A stretch of DNA of 62,000 nt. Origin: Chrysomallon squamiferum (taxonomy: Eukaryota > Mollusca > Gastropoda > Neomphalida > Peltospiridae). Every line of letters starts with the position of its first letter. Positions within the stretch are counted from its first letter, which is position 1. A model generated the notes under the pieces. It searched no databases. It saw nothing but the letters and a program-made list of their open reading frames with translations, and was not told the origin of the DNA. Location of the stretch: NCBI GenBank assembly GCA_012295275.1, contig CM022665.1, forward strand, positions 8,608,976 through 8,670,975, in the 5' to 3' direction. Position numbers and translations under genes: made by a program. This document shows, in pieces, positions 38,434-49,995 of the stretch.

Positions 38434-39939
38434 TTAAACGTCCTTAGGCTGGACTACAAGTGTTTGAAAACTCTGACTTTTTTCTTTAGTTAACCCAGGT
38501 GGAATCATTTGAAAACATGAGCTGCTAAGTGGTGTTTGTACTGTGCCAGGTTTTTCGTCTGTGAAAGATCTGATTTTACGTTCAGTTGATACGTTACTCA
38601 CAAAGGTATCGTCTTTCCCTTCAATTGTTAAATCGTTGATCGATAATTCACTTTGATATTTGCTGCTTTCGGTTTTGGTCACGAAGTCGGAAGATACTTC
38701 GCCAAACCGAGTTTGAACATTCTCGGCTGCATTTGGACTGGTGTGATCCGATTCGGATGGAAGTTCTTGTGAATGCAAGATAACAGACATCTTATGCATA
38801 AGAGCATTGGCGTCGCATTCTGATTTGGGCCCATCGGTCCCCATGCAATATGTTTGAAGAGTTTTCAGCAACAATTCATCATATATTGGCGTCAAGACAT
38901 CTATTTTAGGCAAAGACATAGGTTTCATTGATCTTACAGCTCTAGACCGTGGCGTTATTTCTGTGAGAGATCGGGTCATGGTGGAACTTTCGGATGTTAA
39001 CAAATACTGAGTCTGAATATTACTGGCAAAACTGGATTTCTTGTGTCGCTGGATCTCTCGACCAATTTCACCGTCCCCTTCGGATCTTATGAGATCTATT
39101 CTGGCTCCAGTAATTTCTGGGAGACCTTCAGCAAAATGAACTTTTTTCAAAGTGGAAACGGAACCTTCTGGAGATGGTATTACATTTGGTCCTTCTGTAC
39201 CTTTTTTCGTCGGATCCAAATTAGGGATGACTGGCAACTCAAGTATTTGTGATGAACGGTTATTTTCTTCTGTTGACGCAAAATTATCTGGTTCTTCGCT
39301 TGTTGCCTCTTGAAAACTGTATTTGTATTTATCGTTTAAATCATCAGTATAGTTCAAAACGGAAATGTCAGACTTATAAAAAGATTTTTCGGATACAGAA
39401 ACTGGTGTTGTGTGAAGCCTCGAACTGTATGGTTTTATTTCTTTCTGTGGGATAGTCTTTGATTTTATAGGCTCAAGTCTAAGTCCCATGTCAGCTCCTA
39501 AATCTCTGATTCGTTTCTTTTCCTCGGAGCGTATTCGATTATAATTAATTTGTTTAGAATAGAATGTCTTCTTCGCACGTTCTGTGTAAGACTGTTGATG
39601 AATTCTTTGACTGCGGTCTTTAATTTCTTTGGCGAGAAATGGCATTTTATCTGAAGCGACAACAAAATATATTACCGGCAGATCTTTAGTGATATCAATG
39701 TAGTTTCTGTCTGTTTTAAAGGAAATTGCATCAAATGCAGAATCTGTCGTATCCAGACGTGCACGTGCCGTTTCTATCTTTTTTCTCATTACATCATCCT
39801 CATCTTTATATTTTCTTCTCGTCTTTCCCATTCGCGTTTTGGGAAGACTGATGCGTTGGAAAAAAGTTTTAGTTCTATTCAGCAAATCTTGTGAAGTGTT
39901 TTTACTGCCGACTTTCTCACAATCCACATCGGATGTCAT
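38434..39939 (-). CDS. Uncharacterised 501-residue protein, single coding exon
   Basis: One uninterrupted frame of 501 codons, less AT-rich than its surroundings and with normal mixed codon use, so almost certainly coding. I do not recognise the family. The N-terminal half (to about residue 170) is basic and probably alpha-helical (DVMRKKIETARARLD, then EEKKRIRDLGADMGL), with a hydrophobic strand-like patch LPVIYFVVASDKMPFLAKEI at about residues 88-107. The remainder is Ser/Thr-rich and looks disordered. No signal peptide, membrane helix, zinc-binding pattern or repeat. A 5' UTR intron is likely: acceptor TTTTAG just upstream of the ATG (39951-39952) and a perfect donor CAAG/GTAAGT at 40242/40241. 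All other genes here have split coding regions, so this may be a fast-evolving or retro-derived gene. Confidence 0.85.
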   Translation of the reverse strand: MTSDVDCEKVGSKNTSQDLLNRTKTFFQRISLPKTRMGKTRRKYKDEDDVMRKKIETARARLDTTDSAFDAISFKTDRNYIDITKDLPVIYFVVASDKMPFLAKEIKDRSQRIHQQSYTERAKKTFYSKQINYNRIRSEEKKRIRDLGADMGLRLEPIKSKTIPQKEIKPYSSRLHTTPVSVSEKSFYKSDISVLNYTDDLNDKYKYSFQEATSEEPDNFASTEENNRSSQILELPVIPNLDPTKKGTEGPNVIPSPEGSVSTLKKVHFAEGLPEITGARIDLIRSEGDGEIGREIQRHKKSSFASNIQTQYLLTSESSTMTRSLTEITPRSRAVRSMKPMSLPKIDVLTPIYDELLLKTLQTYCMGTDGPKSECDANALMHKMSVILHSQELPSESDHTSPNAAENVQTRFGEVSSDFVTKTESSKYQSELSINDLTIEGKDDTFVSNVSTERKIRSFTDEKPGTVQTPLSSSCFQMIPPGLTKEKSQSFQTLVVQPKDV

Positions 39940-39950
39940 TTTGTTCTAGA

Positions 39951-40241
39951 CTAAAAGAAACAATTATTAATTCTACTGAATCTTATACAGTGCAACTATA
40001 TCCAAATAACAAATTTTAAAATCTATCTTTTTATCAAGCAAAGAAAGGAACTGTACTCATGACTTGTTTCTACTGTTACTGTTTGTTTACTTTATTTACT
40101 ATATCAGTCGAAAACACGTGCACATACACATATACACAAACACACACATGTAAATGTCTGTCTTCTCCTGTGATATTCATCCTTGAATTTACTTTTATAA
40201 ACTAAGAATTAACATTTTACTTTATTAAAACAAAAACTTAC
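39951..40241 (-). other. 5' UTR intron of the orphan gene
   Basis: On the minus strand the sequence CAAG/GTAAGTTTTT (donor, exon side ending at 40242) and GTTTCTTTTAG (acceptor, at 39951) bound a 291-bp intron upstream of the start codon. This implies a noncoding first exon and a promoter near 40.3 kb. Confidence 0.65.
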
Positions 40242-40904
40242 CTTGATTCGTTTGCTTTAATGTTTCTCACACTTTTTAAAGAAGTTCAGAGAGCTGCATT
40301 TCATCAGTTCAACTACATATACCAATAACCAATAACTATTTTTCTCTTCTTTTTTAATTTTGTTCAGTCACTAAATCTAGACCTGCATTGCTAAGGGAAA
40401 TAAGAAAATCCTTTGCGCCATCGACCTTTTCAGTCTGGATTATGCGAGTGGTGAGCTGTCTAGCTGTTATATTTCACTTGTTATGATACATAATGTGCGC
40501 AAATCATTATAGGTGAACAAGCCTTCAGTAATGGTTGGTTGCTAGCTTAAATATGTTAACTAGTACAGGTACAATTCTGAGCCTGGCAAAAGGCCGAAAG
40601 TTTCAATCGGATTAATTTAAGAACGATTAACGTTCATATGTTAAAGTCTTATGTAAAATTCCCAGCATTAAGTGCATAAATCAAATCCTAGAGAACATTG
40701 GTTAAAGTCATGGGTTTAGGAGCGTGAGAGAGAGATGTGTGTATGTATGTACGATAATATGTATGTATGTGTGTATGTGTTTGTATCTATACAATACATA
40801 TACACTTTATATACATGCATCTGTCTCTGTGTATAGCTACCCGTAAACATAATGTTATAAGTACTGTAGTTCGTATTTCAGAAATGGTCCCATAATAGCA
40901 TATA

Positions 40905-40906
<2 letters not shown>

Positions 40907-40948
<42 letters not shown>
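40907..40948. repeat. (GT)21 microsatellite
   Basis: Uninterrupted GT dinucleotide run in the divergent intergenic region. Confidence 0.95.
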
Positions 40949-40952
<4 letters not shown>

Positions 40953-41302
40953 TTGTGCGTGCGTGTGTTATATGCATCAAAACAAAAATCAAATGAATAT
41001 TTCAGTCTCAATAAAAACAATTTAGATGATAACATTTATTAAAAATGAAATCACGCTTGCGGCTAATATTATTTTCTTTCGTTCGACTAACACCTACCCA
41101 CTGACAGGAAATACATACCATATCCTTTGATATATCAGTCACTGAGCAGTGTCTATGACGGAAAGTAGTCCAGTGGGCTGTCTATGCATGCTGTCACATT
41201 TTAGCCTGCAAGCTAATCCTTGGCCTTCAGCCATCAAACCAGACGAACAGTTATTCATTATATCGTTTCTGCTTTTACAATTTAAAATAAGATTGCTGGG
41301 AA

Positions 41303-41305
<3 letters not shown>

Positions 41306-41355
<50 letters not shown>

Positions 41356-41443
41356 ATAATAATAATAATAATAATAATAATTACTACTAAGTTACCCACC
41401 GATCAATTAATGTATTTTTATTTTATTTTTTATTTTATTTATT

Positions 41444-41508
<65 letters not shown>
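41306..41508. repeat. Compound trinucleotide microsatellites (CTA)n(ATA)n ... (ATT)n
   Basis: (CTA)n from 41306 passes into (ATA)n to about 41382; after a short unique stretch and a (TTTA)n segment, (ATT)n runs from about 41452 to 41508. Confidence 0.92.
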
Positions 41509-41763
41509 CAGTTAATAAATAATTAAATAATAAAAAGTATTCGAATGTATTCTTTTTATTAATACATAAAAATATAATATTTTTCCTTTGTTTCCTCGTT
41601 TTGTGACCCCAGTGTCACAACTTGAAGCTAAAATAATTTATTATAAAGTTATTGTGTGCACGCGCATCTGCTTTCTAATTGTAAACTCTGTAGTTTTGCC
41701 CTTACCGGAAATAGAAACGGCTGTGCCATGATAATTATTTCAAACGCTAAGTGTACAGAACAA

Positions 41764-41860
41764 GACCAATCAAAAGGTTTGTAAGAAATAGTCGATAGTA
41801 AACACTTTCAGGATGGTCAATTTATTAACCAATCAGAACGTTCGTGCGTATGTTTGAAGC
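41764..41860 (+). promoter_or_regulatory. ARHGAP11A core promoter with two CCAAT boxes and a CHR-like element
   Basis: Two ACCAATCA boxes (CCAAT at 41766-41770 and 41829-41833, 63 bp apart) are followed by TTTGAA (41853-41858), the core of the CHR element. NF-Y boxes plus a CHR are the known promoter pattern of vertebrate G2/M genes controlled by MuvB complexes, a class to which ARHGAP11A belongs. The motifs are short, so the regulatory reading is inference. Confidence 0.45.
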
Positions 41861-41938
41861 CCATTATCTAAAACTGAAAGATGGATGCTGTACTTTGTTT
41901 TATATGTTTTTAGTTATAAATATTTAGTTATATTTACA

Positions 41939-44900
41939 ATGATAATAATGGAAAAAACGCGTCACATAAGTGCAGTAGATAAAATAGAAAATCTGAGAAC
42001 TTTTGTAAAACAGGATTTACGGGATATGGGAATTAAACTGCCGAAAAGTAAAAAAGCTAAGAAGTTGAATAACTCTCGAGCCTTTTCTCAGGTAAGTGTT
42101 GAAAAAATTGCTGACTTATTTATGTTTCCCTGTGGAACAAAGGCAGCTGATCTTTTATTTTGAAAACATAATTTTGGATTGGATAGTTATTGACAGAATA
42201 CGTTTCTATTTACAGTACTGTATATTATTTCAAGAAGAAGAAGTAAAAAAAAAAAAAAATATGTATATATAATTTATTATATTTATTTATTTTTTTATTA
42301 TTATTATTATTATTATTTTTTTTTTTTTAAATTCTTGTGATAGGTCGTTCGTGATTTTTTTTTTTAATTAATGGTTAATGTTTAAATATAAAATTAGAAT
42401 TTATTATATTGTTTTATGCAATTTTGTAACATCAGCAAAAATAAAAGTGAAATCTTTAATTAATAATTTGTTACCTAATTGTGAATAATTTTTTTTTTGT
42501 TGTTTTTAGGATGGATTGCTGGCCGCTAGTGGTATATTTGGAAATTTCCTCGCTCATGTTCCTTGTGAATATATATCAGGCTGTGGATATGTACCAAAGT
42601 AGGCCTAATATTGTTTTAAAACTGAATATAGTAGATATCCCTAATCAGGATTCATACATTTTTAATATCCTAAATAAAACAAGAGTTAGATGATTTTTTT
42701 CAGTTTTAACTATGAACTATACTTTTTTAATATGAAATAAAGTGCTAAATTATAAAAATAGTAGTTTGGATTCATCAGAAACTAACATGCATTATGACAC
42801 TTGTAAAATAAAACAGTTTTGATTACATACTTTTAGTAACATATAAAATAATAGAAATTAATATTAATGCATACTGTTAGTAGTGTTACAGTTACTGTGA
42901 ATTAGACCTACTGAACATTGTGCCAGCACCACTACAGGAGTGAAGCAATTTTGCTCTAGTGATGTCACCATAGCGAAATAGCAGTAAAGAATTACATAAA
43001 AGACAACTATTAAGAGATATTCTTAAAGAAATGTACTCAGAATAAAATGTGTACAAACAAATTATATACAGCAGAATTAGAATGCAAATAATATCTGCCT
43101 ATCTGGGGGCAACCGTTTATATACAAATATGATTCTAGCAACAACAGAAAAAAAAGAGAGAGATTAATAATTGCATCGTTTATTGCTTTTGATCAGAAAT
43201 TAGATTATCCATAATGGTATACATTTAGTTTGACTTCTTTTTATATTACTGCAGTTACAGATACCATAATACCATGTGGATTAAAAGATTTTCACTTGAT
43301 ATATACGTGTCAGAAAAATTAATTAATACTGATTGTGGTAATTAAAACCCCCCAAATATTTAATGTTATAATAAATTTAAAGCACAACATAGCTGACTGT
43401 TAATGATAGATAATCAGACAACAGTGACTCCATGCTTTCTGTCTTTCTTTCATCTTTTAAAAAAAAAAATTAAAACTGTTCCATTTGAGACCACATATGA
43501 CATTCAAATACCAAGTGTAGATTAATCTTTAGGTTCTAAAATACACATACACCTTACTATATGTTCATATAAAGAAATGGTAAGGACCCACATATTGTAT
43601 ATATGTATAAATGCATTTCTTTGAGTTAACAGTATAGGTAATTGTAAATATAATAGTATGTGTCTGAGAATGTCTGTGTTTCCTTTATTGAAAATAAAGC
43701 AATATACACATGTAAATGATGACTGCCTCTAATAACCTGGCTCATCCTAAACTGTCAGAATGAATCATGTGCACCCAGAAGTTTTTCTTTCTCTCTCTTT
43801 GTTTTATTTGTATTTGTTCTTACTAAATTCAAGTCAAAACAGAGAAGAAAAACATTCGACTTACAGATTATTAGATGTATAAACAATATCCCATGAATGA
43901 TAATAAACTTACATTAATGTATTTTAGTAGTAAATACTTTGATACATTGGTCCTTTCTAGTTGCACTAGATAGTATAAAATGTATTGCATTTTGACAGCT
44001 ATTTTGCCAATGGGATCAGCCTGTTCCCCAATACAGTATTAAATTCTGAAATTTAAAAAAAAAATCAGTATTTGACTGGATCGTGACATGGCGGGTTTTT
44101 TTTTTTTTTTGTTTTTTTTATTAAATTTTTTTCAAACTGTATGATTTATCAATTGTTTAATGAATAACTACTGAGCTTCTCTGAAATCAATATTCAGTTC
44201 ACCATTGAAATTCATTATGTATATACTAACGCATGATGTAACCATTCAATTTTTTACATTATATATTTAATGTGAAAATGGCTACATCATATACCATTTA
44301 TGATTTTCTTATGTGAAAGAAGTTCTCAACTTATTTACTGATTAACTTGTAGCTATGCATTTTTTTTTTAGATTTCTTGTTGATGCAGCAGAACACATTA
44401 AAAAGAATGTTGATGTGGAAGGCATCTTTCGAAAATCAGGAGCGCTTAGTCGTCAGAAGGAACTGAAGGTATAAACTCAAAAACAAAAAACTACATTTAA
44501 TAATTGCAATTCTAGTTTCTTTAAGGGGTATCTCTTTCACGGATATTTTCAAGATAATGTAAGATAATATTTATGACAGTATGAAACTTAGTTTATAAAA
44601 AAAGAAAAATTAAGTAAAGAGTAATGTAACATATAATCTTTTATTAATTGTTACATGGTAAAGAAGTTTGTATTATTTGCAAAACTGAAAGTACATAGAT
44701 CTTCTGTCAGCATTAACTTGATTTATGATTTCAAAAATGTTATAAATTGTTTTACTTTGAATTTGAAGCTAAACAATTAAATTGTGGTATCATAATATTT
44801 TTCAGCAACAAATTGAAGATGGTAATGATCCTGATATTTCCAACATAAATGATCTGACTGGATTGATCAAGCAGTTTTTCCGTGAACTGCCAGAGCCACT

Positions 44901-47900
44901 TTTCACCAGTCTCTATCATGATTCATTTATCAAATGTTACCAACTTGGTGACAGTGATTCTGTAACAAAAGCTATTTTGATGCTCTGTCTTTTGTTGCCT
45001 GCTGAACACCTGAGCACTCTGCGTTTCATCATGCAGCTTTTTGCTTTTATTGCTGATCACTCGGATCAGAACAAGATGGATCCTGCAAATCTTGCTGTAG
45101 TTATGGCACCAAATATTATGCATGTGAACAGCAAGAGTGAAAAGATGAATTCAACAGAAGAGAAGTTACTGCAGATTCAGACATCCATTGTGGAACTGCT
45201 GGTGAAAAATGCTGAAGCTATAGGAATGATTTCAGAATCACTGTACCAGCGCCAAGCTCTCATGACAGAATGTTTTGGAACTGATGATGAGCTTGATGCA
45301 AGTGGTGATAACACATTGGAAGAATCCAAAGATGTGAAGAAGAAAGAGAAGAAACGTAAAAGAAGTGGGTCTTTCCAAGGTAGAAGTTTTACTGATTACT
45401 TCTTTGTTTAAAAACTTGCTTTTTCTAATATTTTTGTTTGAAAATTATGCACATGAAATTTGAGCTTGTTTATATTAAAAGTTATGGGCATACAATACAG
45501 TATATGAAGATGAATTCAAAGATTGTAAAAAATTACTAATTTGCAACATTTTCGTGTATATACATAAAATTGAAATGCATTGTAGTTCATCATTTTTGGA
45601 TTAATGTTTGGATTTTTATACATCAGGTCTTGTCAGTTCAATTGCTCATGGTCTGGCTAAATTGTATCACAGTACTGATGGAAAGAATATCAGCAGTTCA
45701 CAGCCAAGTACATAATTGAAATACATTGTAGTTTATCATTTTTGGTTTAATGGATGGATTTTTATACATCAGGTCTTGTCAGTTCAATTGCTCATGGTCT
45801 GGCTAAATTGCGTCGCAGTACTGATGGAAAGAATATCAGCAGTTCACAGCCAAGTACAGCACATAACAACGAAAGCACCCAGTCACTTCCCACTCGCCTT
45901 GAACATGCTTCTGGTAATATGGTCACACCTGTTGTCATCAGAAAAAGAAAAGTTTCTGGAGAAGTGCCATTTTCTGCCTCAAAGAAGTAAGTTTCCAAAT
46001 ATATTTTAATGTTTTATGTTTTAAATGATAGTAAAAGTATGTATTGATACTCAGGCAAAATATTAATAAAAAAATTATTTTTAGTAAGCCTGATTCTTCA
46101 GTTTTGTTTGGATTATTGAAATATCATGCATTTTTTCAGGAAAGCTATTTTGCAGCACCTGCCACAGCAGGCTACTCTAGCCAGTACACCCTTTACACCT
46201 GGAACAGGAAGGAAAAAAAGAGATTTTAATGGTAAGAATTGAAAAGACCATATTTGTTGTTCTTGATTGATTTATATAATAATAATTTTGTTTGCACATT
46301 CAAATTCACTTGTGAATATATTTACTACAGTGACCACTTACAAGTACATAATACAAAGATGATAAGTTCTACTTATTTTGAAACATTATTAAAACTACTA
46401 AATTGGCACATGTATAAAGACTTGCTTTTAAATATATTTAAAACTGATTTTATTTAGCACTTATATACACAGTAAAAATGAAATTGTTATCATTAACAGA
46501 TCCACGGAAAATGGGAGTTTTGAACACACCTAGCATTGCTTTTGGTGAAAAAGCACAGTTGCCATTCACTGCCACTCCGTGTCAAGATATGAAATCATCC
46601 CGGAAAAAACTCAATCTTTTTAGTCCACTGAGCAGTAAGAAGCTGAAAAGGTTATCATTTATATTTCATTTTTTATAAGTTACGTCTCTTGAATTAATAG
46701 ATATTTCACCTAACAAATGTTTTGTTTTGCATATTTACAGCTTTGACAGGATACAATTTCTAATTTAATAAACTGATTTCAGCTTGTAGGTGTTGTATAG
46801 TTGCAGAAAGATACATACCTGATGGTTGTTGGGACTATTTTTATTAGTTGTTTGCATTTTTCTTTTCTTTTTCTTTATATTTTGCCACAAGAATTTACAA
46901 ATAATTTAACTGTATTGTATCCAAAATATATGTACGTTAAAAGAAAGAGAATTATTTATTATATGATATTCTTAATTAAAATGTATATCTTTTCTAGAAC
47001 TCCTTCTGGTGCTAACATATCAACACAGTCTGCAAAGAAACATTCAAAAGGCAAAAATATTTTTCGAAGAATGAGTGGTGGGAAAGCAGACAAGGTAATT
47101 ATTATCTGTTTTGTTACATTATTTTTCCAAATGATTGTCCCTCCCAATAACAAAAATATTTAGGAAAGAACAACTGTATAAAGACTAATCAGAAATTAAT
47201 TAGATTATCTTAGCAATGATATGGGCTAACAGATTAACTGGAATTACTAGCTGGAAAACACTGAATGAAAATCTTTATGATTTTAACTGAGTTTTATTAT
47301 ATCATGAGCCAAAAGTAGTATCTAATAAAATAAAAATTTGTTTTGCTAGGGAAGCTGGTTAGCTTGTTTCAGATTAAATATCTTTATTGAACAGCATTCT
47401 GAAATTAAATAATTTGCTATAAATGAATACATTCTTATTTAACTCTTCTTAGTAATCATTCTTCATAAACTGTATATTTTTCAGGTTGAAGATACAAATC
47501 CAGTTGGAGAGAGACTGGCAAGTCCAAAAGGTACATCTGAAGATGATTATGGCTTTATTCAAATAAATGCACAAGAAGTTCGCAGTCCAAAACAACAATC
47601 ACCAATTGATGTTATTTCTTCTAATTCTCCTTCTCTGATGACTCAAGATTCTACTTTGCTGTCAAGATTCGATGATACACAGATGCTGAATGAAGGGTTC
47701 ATCGATGCTAATTCATTAGATGTGACAGCAAATTCTTCTAATCCATTAACTAGATCATACAGTCTTTACACTAATACTCGCTTGTCTCGTGCAGATGTTC
47801 CTTATGGTCGAAAACCACATAAAAGATCACTTTCTGCTGATGGCACTGCTTCAGATGATAAAATGCAGATTCTCAGAAGGGGTCAGCCCAACACCATTAA

Positions 47901-49995
47901 GAATGGACTGCTGAAGGGAGAACAGCAGCAGCTTAAAAAATTGCGTAAAAGTTTTGAAAAACCTGACATCAGTGGACCCATTCCAATTATTGTCCCTCCT
48001 GTTCAGGAGTATTGTGGCACAATAAATGTATTTGAATCAAAAGAAGCAATGTTGAAAGCTGCTTCTAATAAAACACTCAATGCTAGTGTTACAAATGTTA
48101 TCCTTCCACCACCAAATCAGTTTGCAGATGAATCCAGGGCAACTGATTATGATTCCGATGAATCAGAAGCAGGCTTCTCAACTATATCTGGAGGAACTGT
48201 TATCCATGTTCCAGTTTTGTCCTCATCCAGTTTAAAATCAAATGCATCATCAAAAAGTTGTGATTCAAATATGATCTCGGCTTCACAACAAAATCTGGTT
48301 TCTGAATTGCATTCAAGTAATAGTACCGATAGCCTTTTGAGTGCTATCTCGGTGGATTCAACCAAAAGCCACCAATCCAATTTGAAAAGATGTTTGTCCA
48401 ATGATAGTGGCCAGGGATCACTTTTAGATTATACTGTGGCACAAATGAAACCAAATCCTGAGCAGAAAGAAGATACCTTGGACGTAGCTTTCATTGAAAG
48501 TGAGAGTATTCTTATGGACAGGACAATAATGCTACCCCTTCAGAGAGGTCCAAATATTTCTCTTTCCAGTGGACATATATCAAGTAACAGTCACAATTAT
48601 TCTTTTCATCACAGTGTGAAAAAGTCAAGCTCAGCTAATCAATTGGCACCTTTATCTTCAAACAGTGTGATTCGTTCACAAAGCATGTGTATGAATACAT
48701 CACGACGACATAATATCAAGCCTAACATTTTAATTTCAGCAGATACCCACAAAATACTAGCTAGAGCTGGTTTCTTGGCTAATACATCAAGTGCTGATGC
48801 AGTCCAAGATTACAGAGTGCCAATTAAAACACCTCCAAAATTTTCCATTGCTGATCATTCACAGAACAGTAGTAAATTAACTGATATGTCTGTTCAGAAG
48901 ACAGCATCACAAAATATGTCTGATAATACAGCAAACCAAAATTTAGAACTGGAAAAAGCTAGGCAAACAATATCTGCCAGTGAAATGAAATCTAACACGT
49001 CACACCAGGAAGAAACTGAACAGAACCATCAACTTAAGATCAAGAGAGCACAGATTTTAATTCCAAAGCATGATAGCATCGCCAATATTCAAGTAAACCA
49101 GGCAGGCAAAGTAGCAGAAAATGTAAAGCAGTTTATGGATTCATCATCTGATGATGTTTCTGAAAAACACAGGTCTCCATTTCGTTTTCCCAATTCAACA
49201 TCACGTCGTGGGGTCTCACCAATCAGGATACCAACCATTTTTGCTAAAAATGATAAACATGGTGCACAACTGAGGGAGCTTGCATTACTAGCAAAAGAGA
49301 AAAGTGAAGCTTTAAAAAGACTGCAGAACTTATCTAGAGATTCAGTGTCCAGAGCTGCTTTTAAACCTCAGACAGGTCAAGACATGACAAATAAACAACA
49401 GTCTGAAATTTTGTCATGTGAAAATGTTGGTGGGTCCAGTAAGGAAGAGTCCATAGTTACTGTGCCTTCAGTTTTAGAAAATGTTCATGCAGATGATGTT
49501 TTCAAATATCCAGGAAGGCAAGGTATTGCTGAAGAGAAAGCAGCTTTGAGTCCAGATAAAATGAAGATACCTGATTCAGACAGATCTGGCAGCACAGGAC
49601 TAAAGGAGTCTGTCACTGACTCTAAAGGAGTTGCTTTTGGTGGTGTCAATGTGGATCTTAGCTCTTCATTAATTGCAACAATAAATGATGTTTGTACACC
49701 AAAGAGTGAAAGGTTGGACAGAATACCATTGATTGACTGTGGGAATGTAGAAGCAGTCACTCCAAAATTACAGTTGAGAACAGTGAATGGTATGACACCT
49801 AGACATGTTATCAAGTTTTGTCAGTTGACCCCTAGAGAAAAATGTCGATCTCCAGGCAAGCCTGTGAAAAGGCTTGGCTCACCAAGATCACCTTGCAGCG
49901 CTTCAAAGCAAAAGTCACGCTCACCACACAGAGGACCATCTTCTCTCTCACGCTCTGTTCAGTCACACTTGCAGGCAACCATAGAAGAAATGTGA
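41939..49995 (+). CDS. ARHGAP11A: RhoGAP protein, ARHGAP11A orthologue
   Basis: Nine coding exons: 41939-42091, 42510-42598, 44372-44468, 44806-45379, 45773-45986, 46140-46231, 46500-46650, 46998-47094, 47485-49995; about 1325 residues. The start may instead be the Met at 41948. The RhoGAP domain (about residues 55-250) stimulates GTP hydrolysis by Rho: VDVEGIFRKSGAL carries the arginine finger (Arg101), then GLIKQFFRELPEPLF and NLAVVMAPN. The order of blocks before the domain (SGIFGNFLAHVPCEYISGCG) also matches ARHGAP11A. Beyond it come PVVIRKRKVSGEVPFSASKK and a huge terminal exon (about 836 codons) that is Ser-rich, disordered and dotted with SP/TP sites (LTPREKCRSPGKPVKRLGSP near the end), fitting mitotic kinase control. 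In mammals it acts in mitosis and cytokinesis. An extra copy of exon 5 lies at 45627-45707. Possible poly(A) signals at 51299 and 52247. Confidence 0.92.
45565..45856 (+). repeat. 146-bp tandem duplication containing ARHGAP11A exon 5 start
   Basis: Two adjacent copies, 45565-45710 and 45711-45856, each with about 60 bp of intron, a TACATCAG acceptor and the exon start GTCTTGTCAGTTCAATTGCT. The exonic parts differ at only three positions (TATCAC versus CGTCGC, Tyr-His versus Arg-Arg). Copy 1 meets a GTACAT donor-like site at 45708, which would define an 81-bp in-frame cassette exon (45627-45707); without splicing there it reads into TAA. Confidence 0.93.

Larger units (their letters stand above)
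40242..41763. other. Divergent intergenic region orphan gene / ARHGAP11A
   Basis: Contains the promoter of the minus-strand orphan gene (about 40.25-40.5 kb), a (GT)n run at 40907-40948, a compound (CTA)n(ATA)n run at about 41306-41382, and an (ATT)n run at about 41452-41508. Open frames across the microsatellites are spurious. Confidence 0.6.

Noticed and set aside
39043-39455. Two + strand frames
   Set aside because: Antisense shadows of the minus-strand orphan gene.
41139-41526. Overlapping open frames on both strands (86 and 125 codons)
   Set aside because: Made of Ser, Leu, Ile and Tyr runs from (CTA)n, (ATA)n and (ATT)n microsatellites.
48147-49814. Minus-strand frames of 84 and 109 codons
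   Set aside because: Shadows of the long terminal exon of ARHGAP11A.
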